64,000 nucleotides of DNA from Streptomyces asiaticus (GCF_018138715.1 NZ_JAGSHX010000006.1:2728001-2792000), one strand, 5' to 3'; shown: positions 38,878 to 48,363, counted from the first letter of the stretch. The notes: generated by a model from the sequence alone, not told the origin. Translations and numbers: made by a program.

Positions 38878-39996
38878 TCAGGCCAGTCCGAGCCGTACGG
38901 CCGCGGCGTCCGCGTCCACCGGGACCACGACCGGCTGCGGCGCACCCGCCACCGCCCAGTCCGGGTCCTTGAGCCCGTTCCCGGTCACCGTGCAGACGAT
39001 GCGCTGGCCCGGGTCGACCAGCCCCTGCTCGGCCGCCTTCAGCAGACCCGCCACGCTCGCCGCGGAGGCGGGCTCGACGAAAACGCCCTCCTGGGCGGCG
39101 AGCAGCCGGTACGCGGCGAGGATCTGACGGTCGGTCACCTCGTCGATGAGGCCGCCGGACTCGTCGCGCGCCTGCTCGGCGAAGGTCCACGAGGCCGGGT
39201 TGCCGATGCGGATGGCGGTGGCGATGGTGCTCGGCTCCTTGACCGGCTCACCACGCACGATCGGCGCCGCGCCGGACGCCTGGAAGCCCCACATCCGGGG
39301 CGTACGGGAGGCGTGCGGCTCACCGTCGGCGAACGGCGCCGCGTACTCCGTGTAGCCCTTCCAGTAGGCCGTGATGTTGCCCGCGTTGCCGACCGGCAGC
39401 ACATGGATGTCGGGCGCGTCCCCGAGCATGTCCACGATCTCGAAGGCGGCGGTCTTCTGGCCCTCGATCCGGGCCGGGTTGACCGAATTGACCAGCGCCA
39501 CCGGGTACTTCTCCGACAGCCCGCGCGCCAGCGTCAGGCAGTCGTCGAAGTTGCCGTCGACCTGGAGGATCTTCGCGCCGTGGACGAGGGCCTGACCCAT
39601 CTTGCCCAGCGCGATCTTCCCCTGCGGGACCAGCACCGCGCAGACCATCCCGGCCCGTACGGCGTACGCCGCCGCCGAGGCCGAGGTGTTGCCGGTGGAG
39701 GCGCAGATGACGGCCTTGGCGCCGGCCTCCTTGGCCACGCTGATGGCCATCGTCATCCCGCGGTCCTTGAACGACCCGGTGGGGTTGGCGCCCTCGACCT
39801 TGAGGTGCACCTCGCAGCCGGTGCGCTCGGAGAGCACCTGGGCGGGGACCAGCGGCGTGCCGCCCTCGCGCAGGGTGACGACGGGGGTGGTCCCGCCGAC
39901 CGGGAGGCGGTCGCGGTACTCCTCGATGATCCCCCGCCAGCCGTGCCACTGGCGGGTGCCGGACATTCGAGGCCCGGCGTCGGCGATTGCGTTCAT
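38878..39996 (-). CDS. thrC: threonine synthase
   Basis: 372 aa, PLP fold type II. It converts O-phosphohomoserine to threonine. The PLP lysine is Lys77 in [10 protein letters not shown]; the phosphate-binding [13 protein letters not shown] loop and the [14 protein letters not shown] motif are intact. ATG 39996. The order hom - thrC - thrB on the minus strand is the standard actinobacterial threonine cluster. Confidence 0.96.
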   Translation of the reverse strand: MNAIADAGPRMSGTRQWHGWRGIIEEYRDRLPVGGTTPVVTLREGGTPLVPAQVLSERTGCEVHLKVEGANPTGSFKDRGMTMAISVAKEAGAKAVICASTGNTSASAAAYAVRAGMVCAVLVPQGKIALGKMGQALVHGAKILQVDGNFDDCLTLARGLSEKYPVALVNSVNPARIEGQKTAAFEIVDMLGDAPDIHVLPVGNAGNITAYWKGYTEYAAPFADGEPHASRTPRMWGFQASGAAPIVRGEPVKEPSTIATAIRIGNPASWTFAEQARDESGGLIDEVTDRQILAAYRLLAAQEGVFVEPASAASVAGLLKAAEQGLVDPGQRIVCTVTGNGLKDPDWAVAGAPQPVVVPVDADAAAVRLGLA

Positions 39997-40121
39997 GATT
40001 TCCCTTACTCTCCGCTCACCCTCTGTTCGGCCTCAGCGCGGCCGCTGCCCGGCCTCTGCCCGGCCTCTGCTCGCCCACTGTTCGCCCATGGCTCGTCCTC
40101 CACTCGCCCTCCACCCGCCCT

Positions 40122-41414
40122 CTACTCGCCCTCGACCCGCATGATGCTCGCGACATCGCGGACGGTGTCGAGCCGGCGGAGCGCCTCCACGGTCGCCGAC
40201 AGCGCGGCGTCGCTCGCGCGGTGGGTCACGGCGACGAGGGACGCCTCGCCGTCCTTCCCCTGCTGGCGGACCGTATCGATGGACACGCCGTGCTCGGCGA
40301 AGACTGTGGCGACCTGCGCCAGAACTCCGGGTTTGTCGGCGACGTCCAGGCTGATGTGGTAGCGAGTGACCACCTCGCCCATCGGGCTCACCGGGAGCCG
40401 GCTGTAGGCGGACTCCCCGGGTCCGGTGGCGCCCGCCAGCTTGTTGCGGCAGGCGGCGACGAGGTCGCCGAGGACGGCCGAGGCGGTCGGCGAACCGCCC
40501 GCGCCCGGGCCGTAGAACATCAGCTTCCCCGCGGCGTCGGCCTCGACGAAGACCGCGTTGTACGCCTCGCGGACGGAGGCGAGGGGGTGGCTCAGCGGAA
40601 TCATCGCCGGGTGCACCCGCGCGGTGACCGACCGGCCGTCGGCGGCCCGCTCACAGATCGCGAGCAGCTTGACCGTGCAGCCCATGCGCTTGGCGGAGGC
40701 GATGTCGGCGGCGGTCACCTCGGTGATGCCCTCGCGGTGCACATCGTCGAGGGTGACCCGGGTGTGGAAGGCGATCCCGGCGAGGATCGCGGCCTTCGCG
40801 GCGGCGTCGAAGCCCTCGACATCGGCGGTCGGGTCGGCCTCGGCGTACCCCAGGGCCGTGGCCTCGTCCAGCGCCTCGCTGTAGCCGGCGCCGCTGCCGT
40901 CCATCCGGTCGAGGATGAAGTTGGTGGTGCCGTTGACGATGCCGAGGACGCGGTTGACCTTGTCGCCCGCGAGCGACTCGCGCAGCGGCCGCACCAGCGG
41001 GATCGCCCCCGCGACCGCGGCCTCGTAGTAGAGGTCCGCACGGCGCTGCTCGGCCGCGGCGTGCAGCGCGGCGCCGTCCTGGGCGACCAGCGCCTTGTTG
41101 GCGGACACCACGCTCGCGCCGTGGTCGAAGGCGGTGGTGATGAGGGTGCGGGCGGGCTCGATCCCGCCGATGACCTCGACCACCACATCGATGTCCCCGC
41201 GTTTGACCAGGGCCGTGGCGTCGGTGGTGACCAGCTCCGCGGGCACCCCCTCCCGGACCCGGCCGGGGCGGCGCACGGCGATCCCGGCCAGCTCGACCGG
41301 GGCCCCGATACGCGCCGCGAGGTCGTCCGCCTGCGTCGTCATGATGCGCGCCACCTCTGAGCCGACCACTCCACAGCCCAGCAGCGCCACTTTCAGCGGA
41401 CGCGTACGCATCAT
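40122..41414 (-). CDS. hom: homoserine dehydrogenase
   Basis: 430 aa. It reduces aspartate semialdehyde to homoserine. The NAD(P)-binding motif is LLGCGVVGSEV. The catalytic domain has GIVNGTTNFIL and EGFDAAAKAAILA. The C-terminal ACT domain (ISLDVADKPGVLAQVATVFAE and on) gives feedback control by threonine. Two adjacent ATGs (41414, 41411) follow GAGG; I use the first, giving the usual 430 aa. The 124 bases between hom and thrC contain short CT-rich repeats (GCCCGGCCTCT). Confidence 0.96.
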   Translation of the reverse strand: MMRTRPLKVALLGCGVVGSEVARIMTTQADDLAARIGAPVELAGIAVRRPGRVREGVPAELVTTDATALVKRGDIDVVVEVIGGIEPARTLITTAFDHGASVVSANKALVAQDGAALHAAAEQRRADLYYEAAVAGAIPLVRPLRESLAGDKVNRVLGIVNGTTNFILDRMDGSGAGYSEALDEATALGYAEADPTADVEGFDAAAKAAILAGIAFHTRVTLDDVHREGITEVTAADIASAKRMGCTVKLLAICERAADGRSVTARVHPAMIPLSHPLASVREAYNAVFVEADAAGKLMFYGPGAGGSPTASAVLGDLVAACRNKLAGATGPGESAYSRLPVSPMGEVVTRYHISLDVADKPGVLAQVATVFAEHGVSIDTVRQQGKDGEASLVAVTHRASDAALSATVEALRRLDTVRDVASIMRVEGE

Positions 41415-41431
41415 CCGACCTCGTTTCTCAT

Positions 41432-41582
41432 CCATCGCGTTAATGCATCAGCGCGTTAGTGCACCAGTCTCATGCACTGGACGGGATTTTCTGTCCCGGG
41501 TCCAGTATCCGAGATCCATTTCTCGCTGGCTGAATCCGCCGGCCGAACCCGCTGGCCGAACCCGCTGGCTGAATCCGCTGGC
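41432..41582. repeat. hom upstream region with direct repeats
   Basis: Near hom, GCGTTAATGCATCA is followed by GCGTTAGTGCACCA, and CCAGT-CTCATGC-ACTGG forms a dyad (41436-41481). These are candidate operator or promoter elements. Further on, four 13-bp tandem copies of the form CGAACCCGCTGGC or TGAATCCGCTGGC occupy 41531-41582. The gap to lysA has no gene. Confidence 0.5.
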
Positions 41583-41610
41583 GGTAGCGGCCGGCGAGTA
41601 GCGGATCTCG

Positions 41611-43014
41611 CTAGCCGACATCGAGCCGCAGCAGATCTTCCTCCGTCTCGCGCCGGACGATCTCGCGCGCCTGCCCGTCCCGTACGGCGACGACGGGCGG
41701 CCGGAGCGCGTGGTTGTAGTTGCTCGCCATCGAGCGGCAGTACGCGCCGGTGGCGGGGACGGCGATCAGGTCGCCGGGCGCCAGGTCGGCGGGCAGGAAG
41801 GCGTCCCGTACGACGATGTCGCCGGATTCACAGTGCTTGCCGACGACGCGGGAGAGCATCGGCTCGGCGGTGGAGGCGCGGGAGACCAGCGCCACCGAGT
41901 ACTCGGCGTCGTAGAGCGCGGTACGGATGTTGTCGGACATCCCGCCATCGACGCTGACGTACGTCCGCAGCCCCGGCAGCTCCTTGACCGTGCCCACCTC
42001 GTAGAGCGTGAACGCGGTCGGCCCGACGATCGCCCGCCCCGGCTCGACCGACAGCCGCGGCACCGCGAGCCCGGCCGCGTCGCACTCCCGGTGCACGATG
42101 TCGCGCAGCGCCTTGGCGATCTCATGCGGCTCGCGGGGGTCGTCCTCCGAGGTGTACGCGATGCCGAGGCCGCCGCCGAGGTCGATCTCGGGCAGCTCGA
42201 CGCCGTGCTCGTCCCGGATCTCCTTCAGCAGCCCCACGACCCGGTGCGCCGCCACCTCGAACCCGGATGTGTCGAAGATCTGCGACCCGATGTGCGAGTG
42301 GATCCCGATGAGCTCGAGCCCGTCGAGCTTGAGCGCCCGCCGCACGGCCTCGGCGGCCAGCCCGCCCGCGAGCGGAATGCCGAACTTCTGGTCCTCGTGG
42401 GCGGTCGCGATGAACTCGTGGGTATGCGCCTCCACACCCACGGTGATCCGGATCTGCACCCGCTGGCGCCTGCCGAGCCGCTGGGCGATATGCGCGACCC
42501 GCACGATCTCCTGGAACGAGTCGAGCACGATCCGCCCGACGCCCTCCTCGACCGCCCGCTCGATCTCGGCGGTGGACTTGTTGTTCCCGTGCAGCGCGAT
42601 CCGCTCGGCGGGCATCCCGGCGGCAAGCGCGGTGGCCAGCTCCCCGGCGGAGCACACGTCGAGGTTGAGCCCCTCCTCGTTCAGCCAGCGCACGACGGCG
42701 CGGGAGAGGAACGCCTTCCCGGCGTAGAACACGTCAGCGTCTTCCCCCTCCCCCTTGAACGCCTCCCGCCAGGCCCGGCAGCGGGCCCGGAAGTCGGCCT
42801 CGTCGAGGAAGTACGCGGGCGTCCCGAACTCCTCCGCGAGCGTCTTGACGTCGATCCCGCCGACGGTCACGACGCCATCGGCGGCGTTCCGGCTGACCGT
42901 GCGGGACCACACGCGCGGATCGAGCTGATTGAGATCGGCGGGCGGCGCGGCGTAGTGCCCCTCGGGGAGGACATCGGCGTGGCGGGGCCCGGCGGGATGG
43001 GCGGAACGGCTCAT
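41611..43014 (-). CDS. lysA: diaminopimelate decarboxylase
   Basis: 467 aa, PLP alanine-racemase-type fold. It makes lysine from meso-diaminopimelate. The PLP lysine is Lys100 in [10 protein letters not shown]. The glycine-rich phosphate loop LGGGLGIAY, the C-terminal VGKHCESGD cysteine and the [13 protein letters not shown] motif are present. ATG 43014. It precedes hom, as in other actinomycetes, and follows nrtL by 38 bases. Confidence 0.97.
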   Translation of the reverse strand: MSRSAHPAGPRHADVLPEGHYAAPPADLNQLDPRVWSRTVSRNAADGVVTVGGIDVKTLAEEFGTPAYFLDEADFRARCRAWREAFKGEGEDADVFYAGKAFLSRAVVRWLNEEGLNLDVCSAGELATALAAGMPAERIALHGNNKSTAEIERAVEEGVGRIVLDSFQEIVRVAHIAQRLGRRQRVQIRITVGVEAHTHEFIATAHEDQKFGIPLAGGLAAEAVRRALKLDGLELIGIHSHIGSQIFDTSGFEVAAHRVVGLLKEIRDEHGVELPEIDLGGGLGIAYTSEDDPREPHEIAKALRDIVHRECDAAGLAVPRLSVEPGRAIVGPTAFTLYEVGTVKELPGLRTYVSVDGGMSDNIRTALYDAEYSVALVSRASTAEPMLSRVVGKHCESGDIVVRDAFLPADLAPGDLIAVPATGAYCRSMASNYNHALRPPVVAVRDGQAREIVRRETEEDLLRLDVG

Positions 43015-43052
43015 GCTGTCTCTGCTGTCTCTCTCAAGGTCTTACACAAGGT

Positions 43053-44075
43053 CTACAGATGTTCGGGTGCGCTGATGCCGAGCAGATGCAGGCCGCCGGC
43101 GAGCACCGCCCCGGTGGCATCGGCAAGGGCCAGCCGGGAACGGTGGACGGCCGAGGGTTTGTGCTGGTGGGAGGGCAGGACCGGGCAGTCGTCATGGAAC
43201 CGGTCATGGAACCGGAAGAAGGCATCGGCGACGCCGACGAGATGCCGCGCGAGCTGGTCGGGCGCACGGTGCCGGGCGGCGGCCTCGATGGTGCGGGGGT
43301 GATCGGCGAGGAGAGCGAGAAGGCCGGTCTCGGCGGGGTGGTCGTACGCCCCGGACTCGGGCTGGGGCTCAGCTGCGAGGCCGAGCTGGCCGGCGTTCCG
43401 CATCAGGGCGCGGGTACGGGCATGGGCGTACCGAACCCGGAAAAGGGGGTTGTCCTCGCGCTGGGAGAGAAGCCGGGAGGGGTCGAGATCGGGCAGATCA
43501 TGCCCGGCGGGCTGAAGCAGCGCCCAGCGGGCGGCGTCGGGGCCGAGGGAGCGGAGCAGCTCGACCCCGGGGACCGGAACGGGCCGAACAACAGGCCCAC
43601 GACCTGCGACAACAACTCCTCCCGCGGCGTGGACGAGCCCTCGCACCACATGAGCGACCAGGGCGGCCCGCACCTCGGTCGCGGGCCCGAGCGGAACGGA
43701 AACCCCGGCAAGCGCGTCCCCGTGCCCGTAGCGGGACCCCGCGGAGAGGATGTCGCGCACAAGCTGAGCATGGGAACTGGCATCAAGGGTGATGTTGAGA
43801 AACCCAGGAGCAGCGACCTCAACGCGGGCAATCCCGGGCGTACGAACCAACCGCCGCCGCAAAACCTCAGCGATGACGAGCGCGTCCCCCTCACCCCTCT
43901 CACCCCTGTCCCCTCTGGCCAGGAGCAGGGCGACATTGGTGGCGTAATCCCCACACCCAGGCCGAGGAGGCGTCCGCACCTTCACCCGCTCCGGCACGGC
44001 AACGCACAGCTCGTCGTCCTCAACGGCACGACGCACGGTGTGCAGCACAGTGCGGGAGAGCTGGGCGGGAGTCAC
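43053..44075 (-). CDS. nrtL: ArgS-related anticodon-binding protein NrtL
   Basis: 340 aa. It has an ArgS-like N-terminal additional domain (ATNVALLLARGDRGERG, then GFLNITLD) and a C-terminal DALR anticodon-binding domain (NPLFRVRYAHARTRALMRNAGQLG and on). The Rossmann catalytic core of arginyl-tRNA synthetase, with its HIGH/KMSK motifs, is missing. It cannot charge tRNA; it probably binds tRNA-Arg or arginine-related RNA. It lies about 0.9 kb from a tRNA-Arg gene. The GTG at 44075 gives MTPAQLSRTVLHTVRRAV. The open frame upstream is a repeat artefact. Confidence 0.85.
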   Translation of the reverse strand: MTPAQLSRTVLHTVRRAVEDDELCVAVPERVKVRTPPRPGCGDYATNVALLLARGDRGERGEGDALVIAEVLRRRLVRTPGIARVEVAAPGFLNITLDASSHAQLVRDILSAGSRYGHGDALAGVSVPLGPATEVRAALVAHVVRGLVHAAGGVVVAGRGPVVRPVPVPGVELLRSLGPDAARWALLQPAGHDLPDLDPSRLLSQREDNPLFRVRYAHARTRALMRNAGQLGLAAEPQPESGAYDHPAETGLLALLADHPRTIEAAARHRAPDQLARHLVGVADAFFRFHDRFHDDCPVLPSHQHKPSAVHRSRLALADATGAVLAGGLHLLGISAPEHL

Positions 44076-44208
44076 GGGACCAGCGTATGGGAGGAGGGGG
44101 GTACGAAAGCGAACCGGTTTCGCCCTTCGGACGAGCACCCGACAGGGGAGCCGAGGCCGGGACCGGAAGGAAGCCCCGGGCCCCGAACCCCCAAAGAAGC
44201 CAAGCCCC

Positions 44209-44280
44209 GGACACAACCGAAGCCCGACCCCCGGACACAACGGAAGCCCAAGCCCCGGGCACAGCCGAAGCCCAATCCCC
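44209..44280. repeat. 24-bp tandem repeat, three units
   Basis: Three units of the form GGACACAACGGAAGCCCAAG then CCCC lie between the nrtL start and the response-regulator stop. They fill part of a 248-bp non-coding gap. They may have arisen by slippage; no function is visible. Confidence 0.75.
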
Positions 44281-44323
44281 CGGGCCGAACCGGAAGGAAG
44301 AGACCCGGGCCTGGGGCCCACCA

Positions 44324-44755
44324 CTACCCGGTGGGCCCCACAACCGGCTCGGCATCACCGGGCGCGGCCGCACCGGCCGCCCCCTGCCTCATCAGCCGCC
44401 GCACGAGCTCGACAAGATCGACGGGCTCGAAGGGTTTCGCGAGGAAGGCATCGACGCCCAGCGCCTTCCCGCTGTCCATCTCGTACTGCGTACACGCACT
44501 GATGATCGCGACGGGCACATGACACGTTCGAGCATCAGCGCGCAGCCTCGATGCCGTATGCAGCCCATCGAGTCTGGGCATCACGACATCGAGAGTGATC
44601 ACATCGGGCCGCACCTGGTGAACGATCTCCAGGCACTCGGCACCATCGGCCGCGGTCACGACCTCGAAGCCCTCCAGCTCGAGGTTGACCCTGATCAGCT
44701 GCCGGATGACCTTGTTGTCGTCGACGACAAGGACCCGGCCGGACAAGCCAGGCAC
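44324..44755 (-). CDS. single-domain response regulator
   Basis: 143 aa, a receiver domain only. It has the acidic pair DD in VLVVDDNKVIRQLI, phosphoacceptor Asp in VITLDVVMPRLDG, and Lys in FLAKPFEPVDL. No output domain follows, so it should act by protein-protein contact, as in CheY-like or phosphorelay proteins. I chose GTG 44755 (VPGLSGRVLVVDDNK); the upstream frame is not conserved. No kinase gene is adjacent. Confidence 0.85.
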   Translation of the reverse strand: MPGLSGRVLVVDDNKVIRQLIRVNLELEGFEVVTAADGAECLEIVHQVRPDVITLDVVMPRLDGLHTASRLRADARTCHVPVAIISACTQYEMDSGKALGVDAFLAKPFEPVDLVELVRRLMRQGAAGAAAPGDAEPVVGPTG

Positions 44756-44918
44756 ATCCTGAAGAGTAGGCGCGCAGCCGCGGCTGCGTCCGGGTTTTCC
44801 CCACTTCCGCCCCGTGCGAGGGACCTTTCCCCAAGACCCCTGCGCCCCACCCTCCACATGCGGTATACGCCCCTCCGCTCCCACATCCACCCCCGACCGC
44901 CGCCTCCCGATAAACGTT

Positions 44919-44947
44919 CATGACCACCCTCTGCGAGCTGATAGTGT
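44919..44947 (+). promoter_or_regulatory. possible tRNA-Arg promoter
   Basis: CATGAC and TAGTGT separated by 17 bases lie 38 bases upstream of the tRNA 5' end. This is plausible for a housekeeping sigma promoter in a non-coding, less GC-rich stretch. Assigned by eye only. Confidence 0.35.
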
Positions 44948-44984
44948 TCTACCTGTCGCCGCGAGACAGCAGCGACAGACGCAA

Positions 44985-45056
44985 GCCCCCGTAGCTCAGG
45001 GGATAGAGCAACGGCCTCCGGAGCCGTGTGCGCAGGTTCGAATCCTGCCGGGGGCA
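44985..45056 (+). tRNA. tRNA-Arg (anticodon CCG)
   Basis: Complete cloverleaf: acceptor GCCCCCG/CGGGGGC, D-stem GCTC/GAGC, anticodon stem ACGGC/GCCGT with loop CTCCGGA (anticodon CCG, reads CGG), a four-base variable loop, T-stem GCAGG/CCTGC with loop TTCGAAT, and discriminator A. The 3' CCA is not encoded in full (CCT follows). The 3' half is of the type used as an attachment site by integrative elements, and the next 15 kb is accessory in character. I see no integrase gene and no second copy of the tRNA 3' end in the window. Confidence 0.97.
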
Positions 45057-45075
45057 CCTTGAAGTAGGTGCCAGC

Positions 45076-45113
45076 AGACCCCGCCATCAGCCCAGACGCT
45101 GAGTGCGGGGTCT
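45076..45113 (+). terminator. tRNA terminator hairpin
   Basis: AGACCCCGC (45076-45084) pairs with GCGGGGTCT (45105-45113), with an inner TCAGC/GCTGA stem. It lies 20 bases after the tRNA and is followed by TTCGCGTGTG. Confidence 0.7.
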
Positions 45114-45214
45114 TCGCGTGTGTGCGGCCGGATGCAGCCAAACGCAGTCCCATGACAGTGATCACGTTGTCATAGCGTGATGATCTTGCTCATCTCGCCC
45201 GCAGGTCAGCCAGC

Positions 45215-45653
45215 GATTGCCACGCATGGGTGCACAAGCCAACTGGTCATACACGACAGCGGACCGACTGAGGCGTATACCGAGACCGCCGCCACGCCGC
45301 CGAGCCGCCGCCAGTGCCAGGGATTACCGAGGGACGGGGCGACCCGGGCCGGTCACCGGGCGCAGGTTCCGATGGGCCCACCACTCGGGCGGCAGGGTTT
45401 CGGCCAGGACAGCGGCCTCGCTCTCGTCGGTGAACGGCGCGTCCAGCCAAGCGGACTGATAGCGGTGCGCGGTGGAAACCCGGCCCGCATCCTTGCGAAG
45501 TTCCACGGCCAGGAGGTCCGGCAGCATGCCGGGGCGGGGTGGCAAGGTCCACAGCGGGGTAACCCTGGCTTGAATGTCGGGCCGCAGTCCCTGGTAAGCG
45601 GCCATGGCATGCGGCCGGGTCGGTAGCACGGAAACATACAGCGGCTCGGACAT
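45215..45653 (-). pseudogene. decayed beta-family protein (sce7725/T4-beta-like)
   Basis: The 109-aa N-terminal part (MSEPLYVSVLPTRPHAMAAY, LWTLPPRPG, AHRYQSAWLDAPF, NLRPVTGPGRP) matches the start of what I recall as the 'beta family protein', normally about 340 aa. The frame ends at a TAA at 45324. Reading on in the same frame gives ALAAARRRGGGLGIRLS, which looks like the continuation of the same family, before similarity stops. So there is a nonsense mutation plus loss of the C-terminal two thirds. The ATG at 45653 keeps a strong GGGGGAG RBS. It lies directly after tRNA-Arg and is probably the remnant of an integrated element. Confidence 0.65.
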
Positions 45654-45665
45654 GGCGACTCCCCC

Positions 45666-45764
45666 TCAGCGCAGACCGTGTCGTCTCTCGACCTTCAGGG
45701 TGAATTCATCCGGTCCGCATCTCTGCTTCACTTCCGGTGAGTGGCGAGCCTTCAAGGCAGGCAT
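45666..45764 (-). pseudogene. possible C-terminal remnant of a gene preceding the beta-family gene
   Basis: A short frame (MPALKARHSPEVKQRCGPDE then FTLKVERRHGLR) ends 13 bases before the beta-family start. It reads like the end of a coding sequence rather than noise, but it has no RBS and I cannot name a family. The stretch to the STAND gene (45765-45942) is less GC-rich and holds no other frame. Confidence 0.3.
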
Positions 45765-45942
45765 GACCGCAGGAGACTTTGACAATCTATAAATCGATCT
45801 TTCGGAACAGCTCACCGGTTCAACTTGCGGATCTTTCGGCTGATCGGCCAGAAGGCGGAGGCTGGGAAGCCGCCAAGAAGATGAGCGCCGCCGAAGCCGC
45901 GGCCCGACCCTGTCCACGTCTGCCTCCGCCTCGGCCGCTACT

Positions 45943-48270
45943 TCAGCTTCTTTCCGTCAGCCGACGTTCGATGCCCTCGCGCACCGCTACCGCGCGAGGG
46001 TCATCGAAAGCGGCGAGGAACCTCAGCGCCTCTGTCCAGTGCCGACGGGCCTCGTCCGGGCTTTCGTCGAGTACGGCCGAGGCCAGGCCATCCAGAGCCA
46101 GGGCCTGGTGCCACTCATCACCGAGATCGCGGTGCGTCGAGGCAGCCTGGCGGTGGAAGTCGGCCGCCTCGGCATGACGTCCGAGCTGGCGGTACACCTC
46201 ACCAACCCCTTGCCAGGCCAGCGCCTCTCGACTGCGGTCGGCGAGGCGTCGGTGGAGTGTGGCGGAGCGCTGGTAGGAGGTCAAGGCCTCGGCGTACTGG
46301 CACTTCGCCTGCTGGGCATCGCCGAGGGTCAGCAGCCAGAAGCCCTCCAGACGCAGGTTACGGAGGCTGAGGGCGATATCGAGGGCGGCCTGGGCCGTGG
46401 CCAGGGATGCCTCGATATCGCCCTGCTCACGCTGGACGTCGCTCAGCACGCGCAGGATGTTGCCCTCGCCGCGCTGATCGCCGAGGGTCCGGTGCGCTGC
46501 AAGGGCCTGGTCGATGACGGTCGCCGCCTCCGGGAGCCGCCCGGCGCGGTAGTGGGTGGTCGCGAGGTTGGACAGCGCAGTGGCGGCCCAGTGGGCGGCG
46601 TCCTGCTCCTGGAAGGCGGAGATGGCTTGCTCGAAGTAGTGGGCAGCGGGGTCGAGTCGTCTGCCGCGAAGGTGGTTCAGCCCGATCAGGTTGAGTGAGC
46701 GTGCTTCGCCAAGGCGGTCGCCCAGGTCGCGCCGGATGGCCAGCGCGTTCTCGTGGGATTCGAGGCTCTCGGTCTGGCGGTTGAGGCGGGTGTAGGCCAT
46801 TCCGAGGTAGGCATGGAGTGCGCCTTGTGCCGCGCGTTCGTCCAACCGTTCGGCTGCCTCCAGGCCGATGTGGCCCACGGCCGGCCAGCTTGTGCCTGAG
46901 ACGGAAGGGAACTGCGCGTTCCACAGGACTGTGGCCATCTGCCACGTCAGTCGGTCATATCCGGCATCGGCGGCCGTACGTATGGCCTGGAGGAGGTTGT
47001 TGTGCTCCCGCTCGGCCCAGTCCACGGCGGCGTCGTACTCGGAGAACGTCAGCGGGCTGACGTCATCCGGGGCAGGCGTGAGGGGCACACGGTCCTCGGC
47101 GGGGTTGATCCAGCCCTGCGCGGCGTCGGCGGTGTGCAGGTACCACTCCAGCACGCGTCGCAGCGCTGCCTCCCGCTCGACCGGCGGCTCCTCGTGCTGG
47201 GCCTGGTCGATGGCGTAGGCGCGCAGAAGGTCATGGAACTGGTAGCGGTCCGGCGCGGTCTGTTCCAGAAGGTGTGCGCCGACCAGAGAGTCCAGCAGTT
47301 GCCGGGACCGACTGATGCTGGTCGCCCCTGCCAGGGCCGCGGCGGCTTGCAGCCCGAACTCGGGTCCGGGGTGTAGGCCCAGCAGGCGGAACAGGCGGGC
47401 GGCCTGCTCGGCCAGGGCGCGATAGGACCAGGCGAAGACGGTTCGGACGGCTTCGGCCTCCTCGTCGTCGCCAGTGCTCAGGGCGTCCCAGAGGGCCGAT
47501 TCGTCCCGTAGGTCGGCGATCAGGTCGTCCAGCCGTAGGTGGGGATGACTGGCGGCGCGTTCGGCGGCTATCCGCAGAGCGAGCGGAAGTCGTGCGCACA
47601 GCTGGGCCAACTCGGCGAGCTGCCGTTCGTCGTCGACCGGCCGGTATCCCGCGGTGACGACGCGCAGCAGGGCAACCGCCTCCGGCTCCGGCAGCACGCC
47701 AAGGGTGAGCCGGCGGGCCCCGTCCCGGACGGCGAGGCCGGACAGGCGGCTGCGGCTGGTGACCAGCACCAGGCTGTGTGCGCTCCCGGGCAGCAACGGC
47801 CTGACCTGGCCGACGGTGGCCGCGTTGTCCAGCACGACCAGTACCCGGCGGTCGGCCAGCAACGAGCGGTACAGCGCGGCGGCCGCGTCGAGATCCTGCG
47901 GTACGGCTTCGGGCTGAACACCGAGCGAGATCAGCAAGCGGTGCAGGGCCTCGCGTGCCGCGACCGGCTCTCCGGGGTCGTAGCCGCGCAGATTGGCGTA
48001 CAGCTGGCCATCCGGGAAGCGCTCCCGGACCTGGTGTGCCCAGCGCAGTGCCAACGATGTCTTTCCAGCGTCGGCGGTGCCGGCGATCACGTATACCGAG
48101 ACGACGAGCGGACGGCCGTCCTCGCTGGTGAGGACGGCATTCAACTGGCCGAGCTCATCGGTTCGGTTGACGAATCCGCCCACGTCGGCCGGTAACTGGT
48201 GTGGGACGGGGCTGGAGGAGCTCCCCGCGTCCGGTGTGCGCTGCGCGTGGAAGTGGATGCCTCCGTGCAC
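45943..48270 (-). CDS. STAND NTPase: NB-ARC domain plus TPR repeats
   Basis: 775 aa. The NB-ARC ATPase has a variant P-loop, GTADAGKTS (64-72; usual form GMGGVGKTT), Walker B RRVLVVLDNA, a sensor segment LVLVTSRSRL, and the GLPL-like ARLPLALRIAAER. A winged-helix/linker is followed by about seven TPRs (for example AHYFEQAISAFQEQDAAHWA and ALTSYQRSATLHRRLADRS). It resembles the AfsR/SARP-type regulators without a DNA-binding domain and the STAND ATPases used in defence or signalling. The start GTG 48270 follows an in-frame TGA seven codons upstream (VQARS precedes the GTG), a motif usually internal in longer relatives, so the N-terminus may be truncated. Confidence 0.82.
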   Translation of the reverse strand: MHGGIHFHAQRTPDAGSSSSPVPHQLPADVGGFVNRTDELGQLNAVLTSEDGRPLVVSVYVIAGTADAGKTSLALRWAHQVRERFPDGQLYANLRGYDPGEPVAAREALHRLLISLGVQPEAVPQDLDAAAALYRSLLADRRVLVVLDNAATVGQVRPLLPGSAHSLVLVTSRSRLSGLAVRDGARRLTLGVLPEPEAVALLRVVTAGYRPVDDERQLAELAQLCARLPLALRIAAERAASHPHLRLDDLIADLRDESALWDALSTGDDEEAEAVRTVFAWSYRALAEQAARLFRLLGLHPGPEFGLQAAAALAGATSISRSRQLLDSLVGAHLLEQTAPDRYQFHDLLRAYAIDQAQHEEPPVEREAALRRVLEWYLHTADAAQGWINPAEDRVPLTPAPDDVSPLTFSEYDAAVDWAEREHNNLLQAIRTAADAGYDRLTWQMATVLWNAQFPSVSGTSWPAVGHIGLEAAERLDERAAQGALHAYLGMAYTRLNRQTESLESHENALAIRRDLGDRLGEARSLNLIGLNHLRGRRLDPAAHYFEQAISAFQEQDAAHWAATALSNLATTHYRAGRLPEAATVIDQALAAHRTLGDQRGEGNILRVLSDVQREQGDIEASLATAQAALDIALSLRNLRLEGFWLLTLGDAQQAKCQYAEALTSYQRSATLHRRLADRSREALAWQGVGEVYRQLGRHAEAADFHRQAASTHRDLGDEWHQALALDGLASAVLDESPDEARRHWTEALRFLAAFDDPRAVAVREGIERRLTERS

Positions 48271-48363
48271 ACTTCTCGCCTGGACGAGTCACGTGAGGAT
48301 CCCGACAGCTCGGAGTGGGTGCTGCCGAAGTGCTCGTCCTGTCCGCCTGGCGATGTGATCGGC

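Noticed and set aside
38041-38945. Proteins made of HVGPGARR-type repeats over the thrC-thrB gap, and an N-terminal extension of ThrB through it
   Set aside because: The 36-bp period keeps all frames open. There is no RBS, and ThrB homology starts at 37826.
45247-45552. 101-codon minus-strand frame overlapping the beta-family relic
   Set aside because: It is an out-of-frame shadow; the family similarity is in the other frame.
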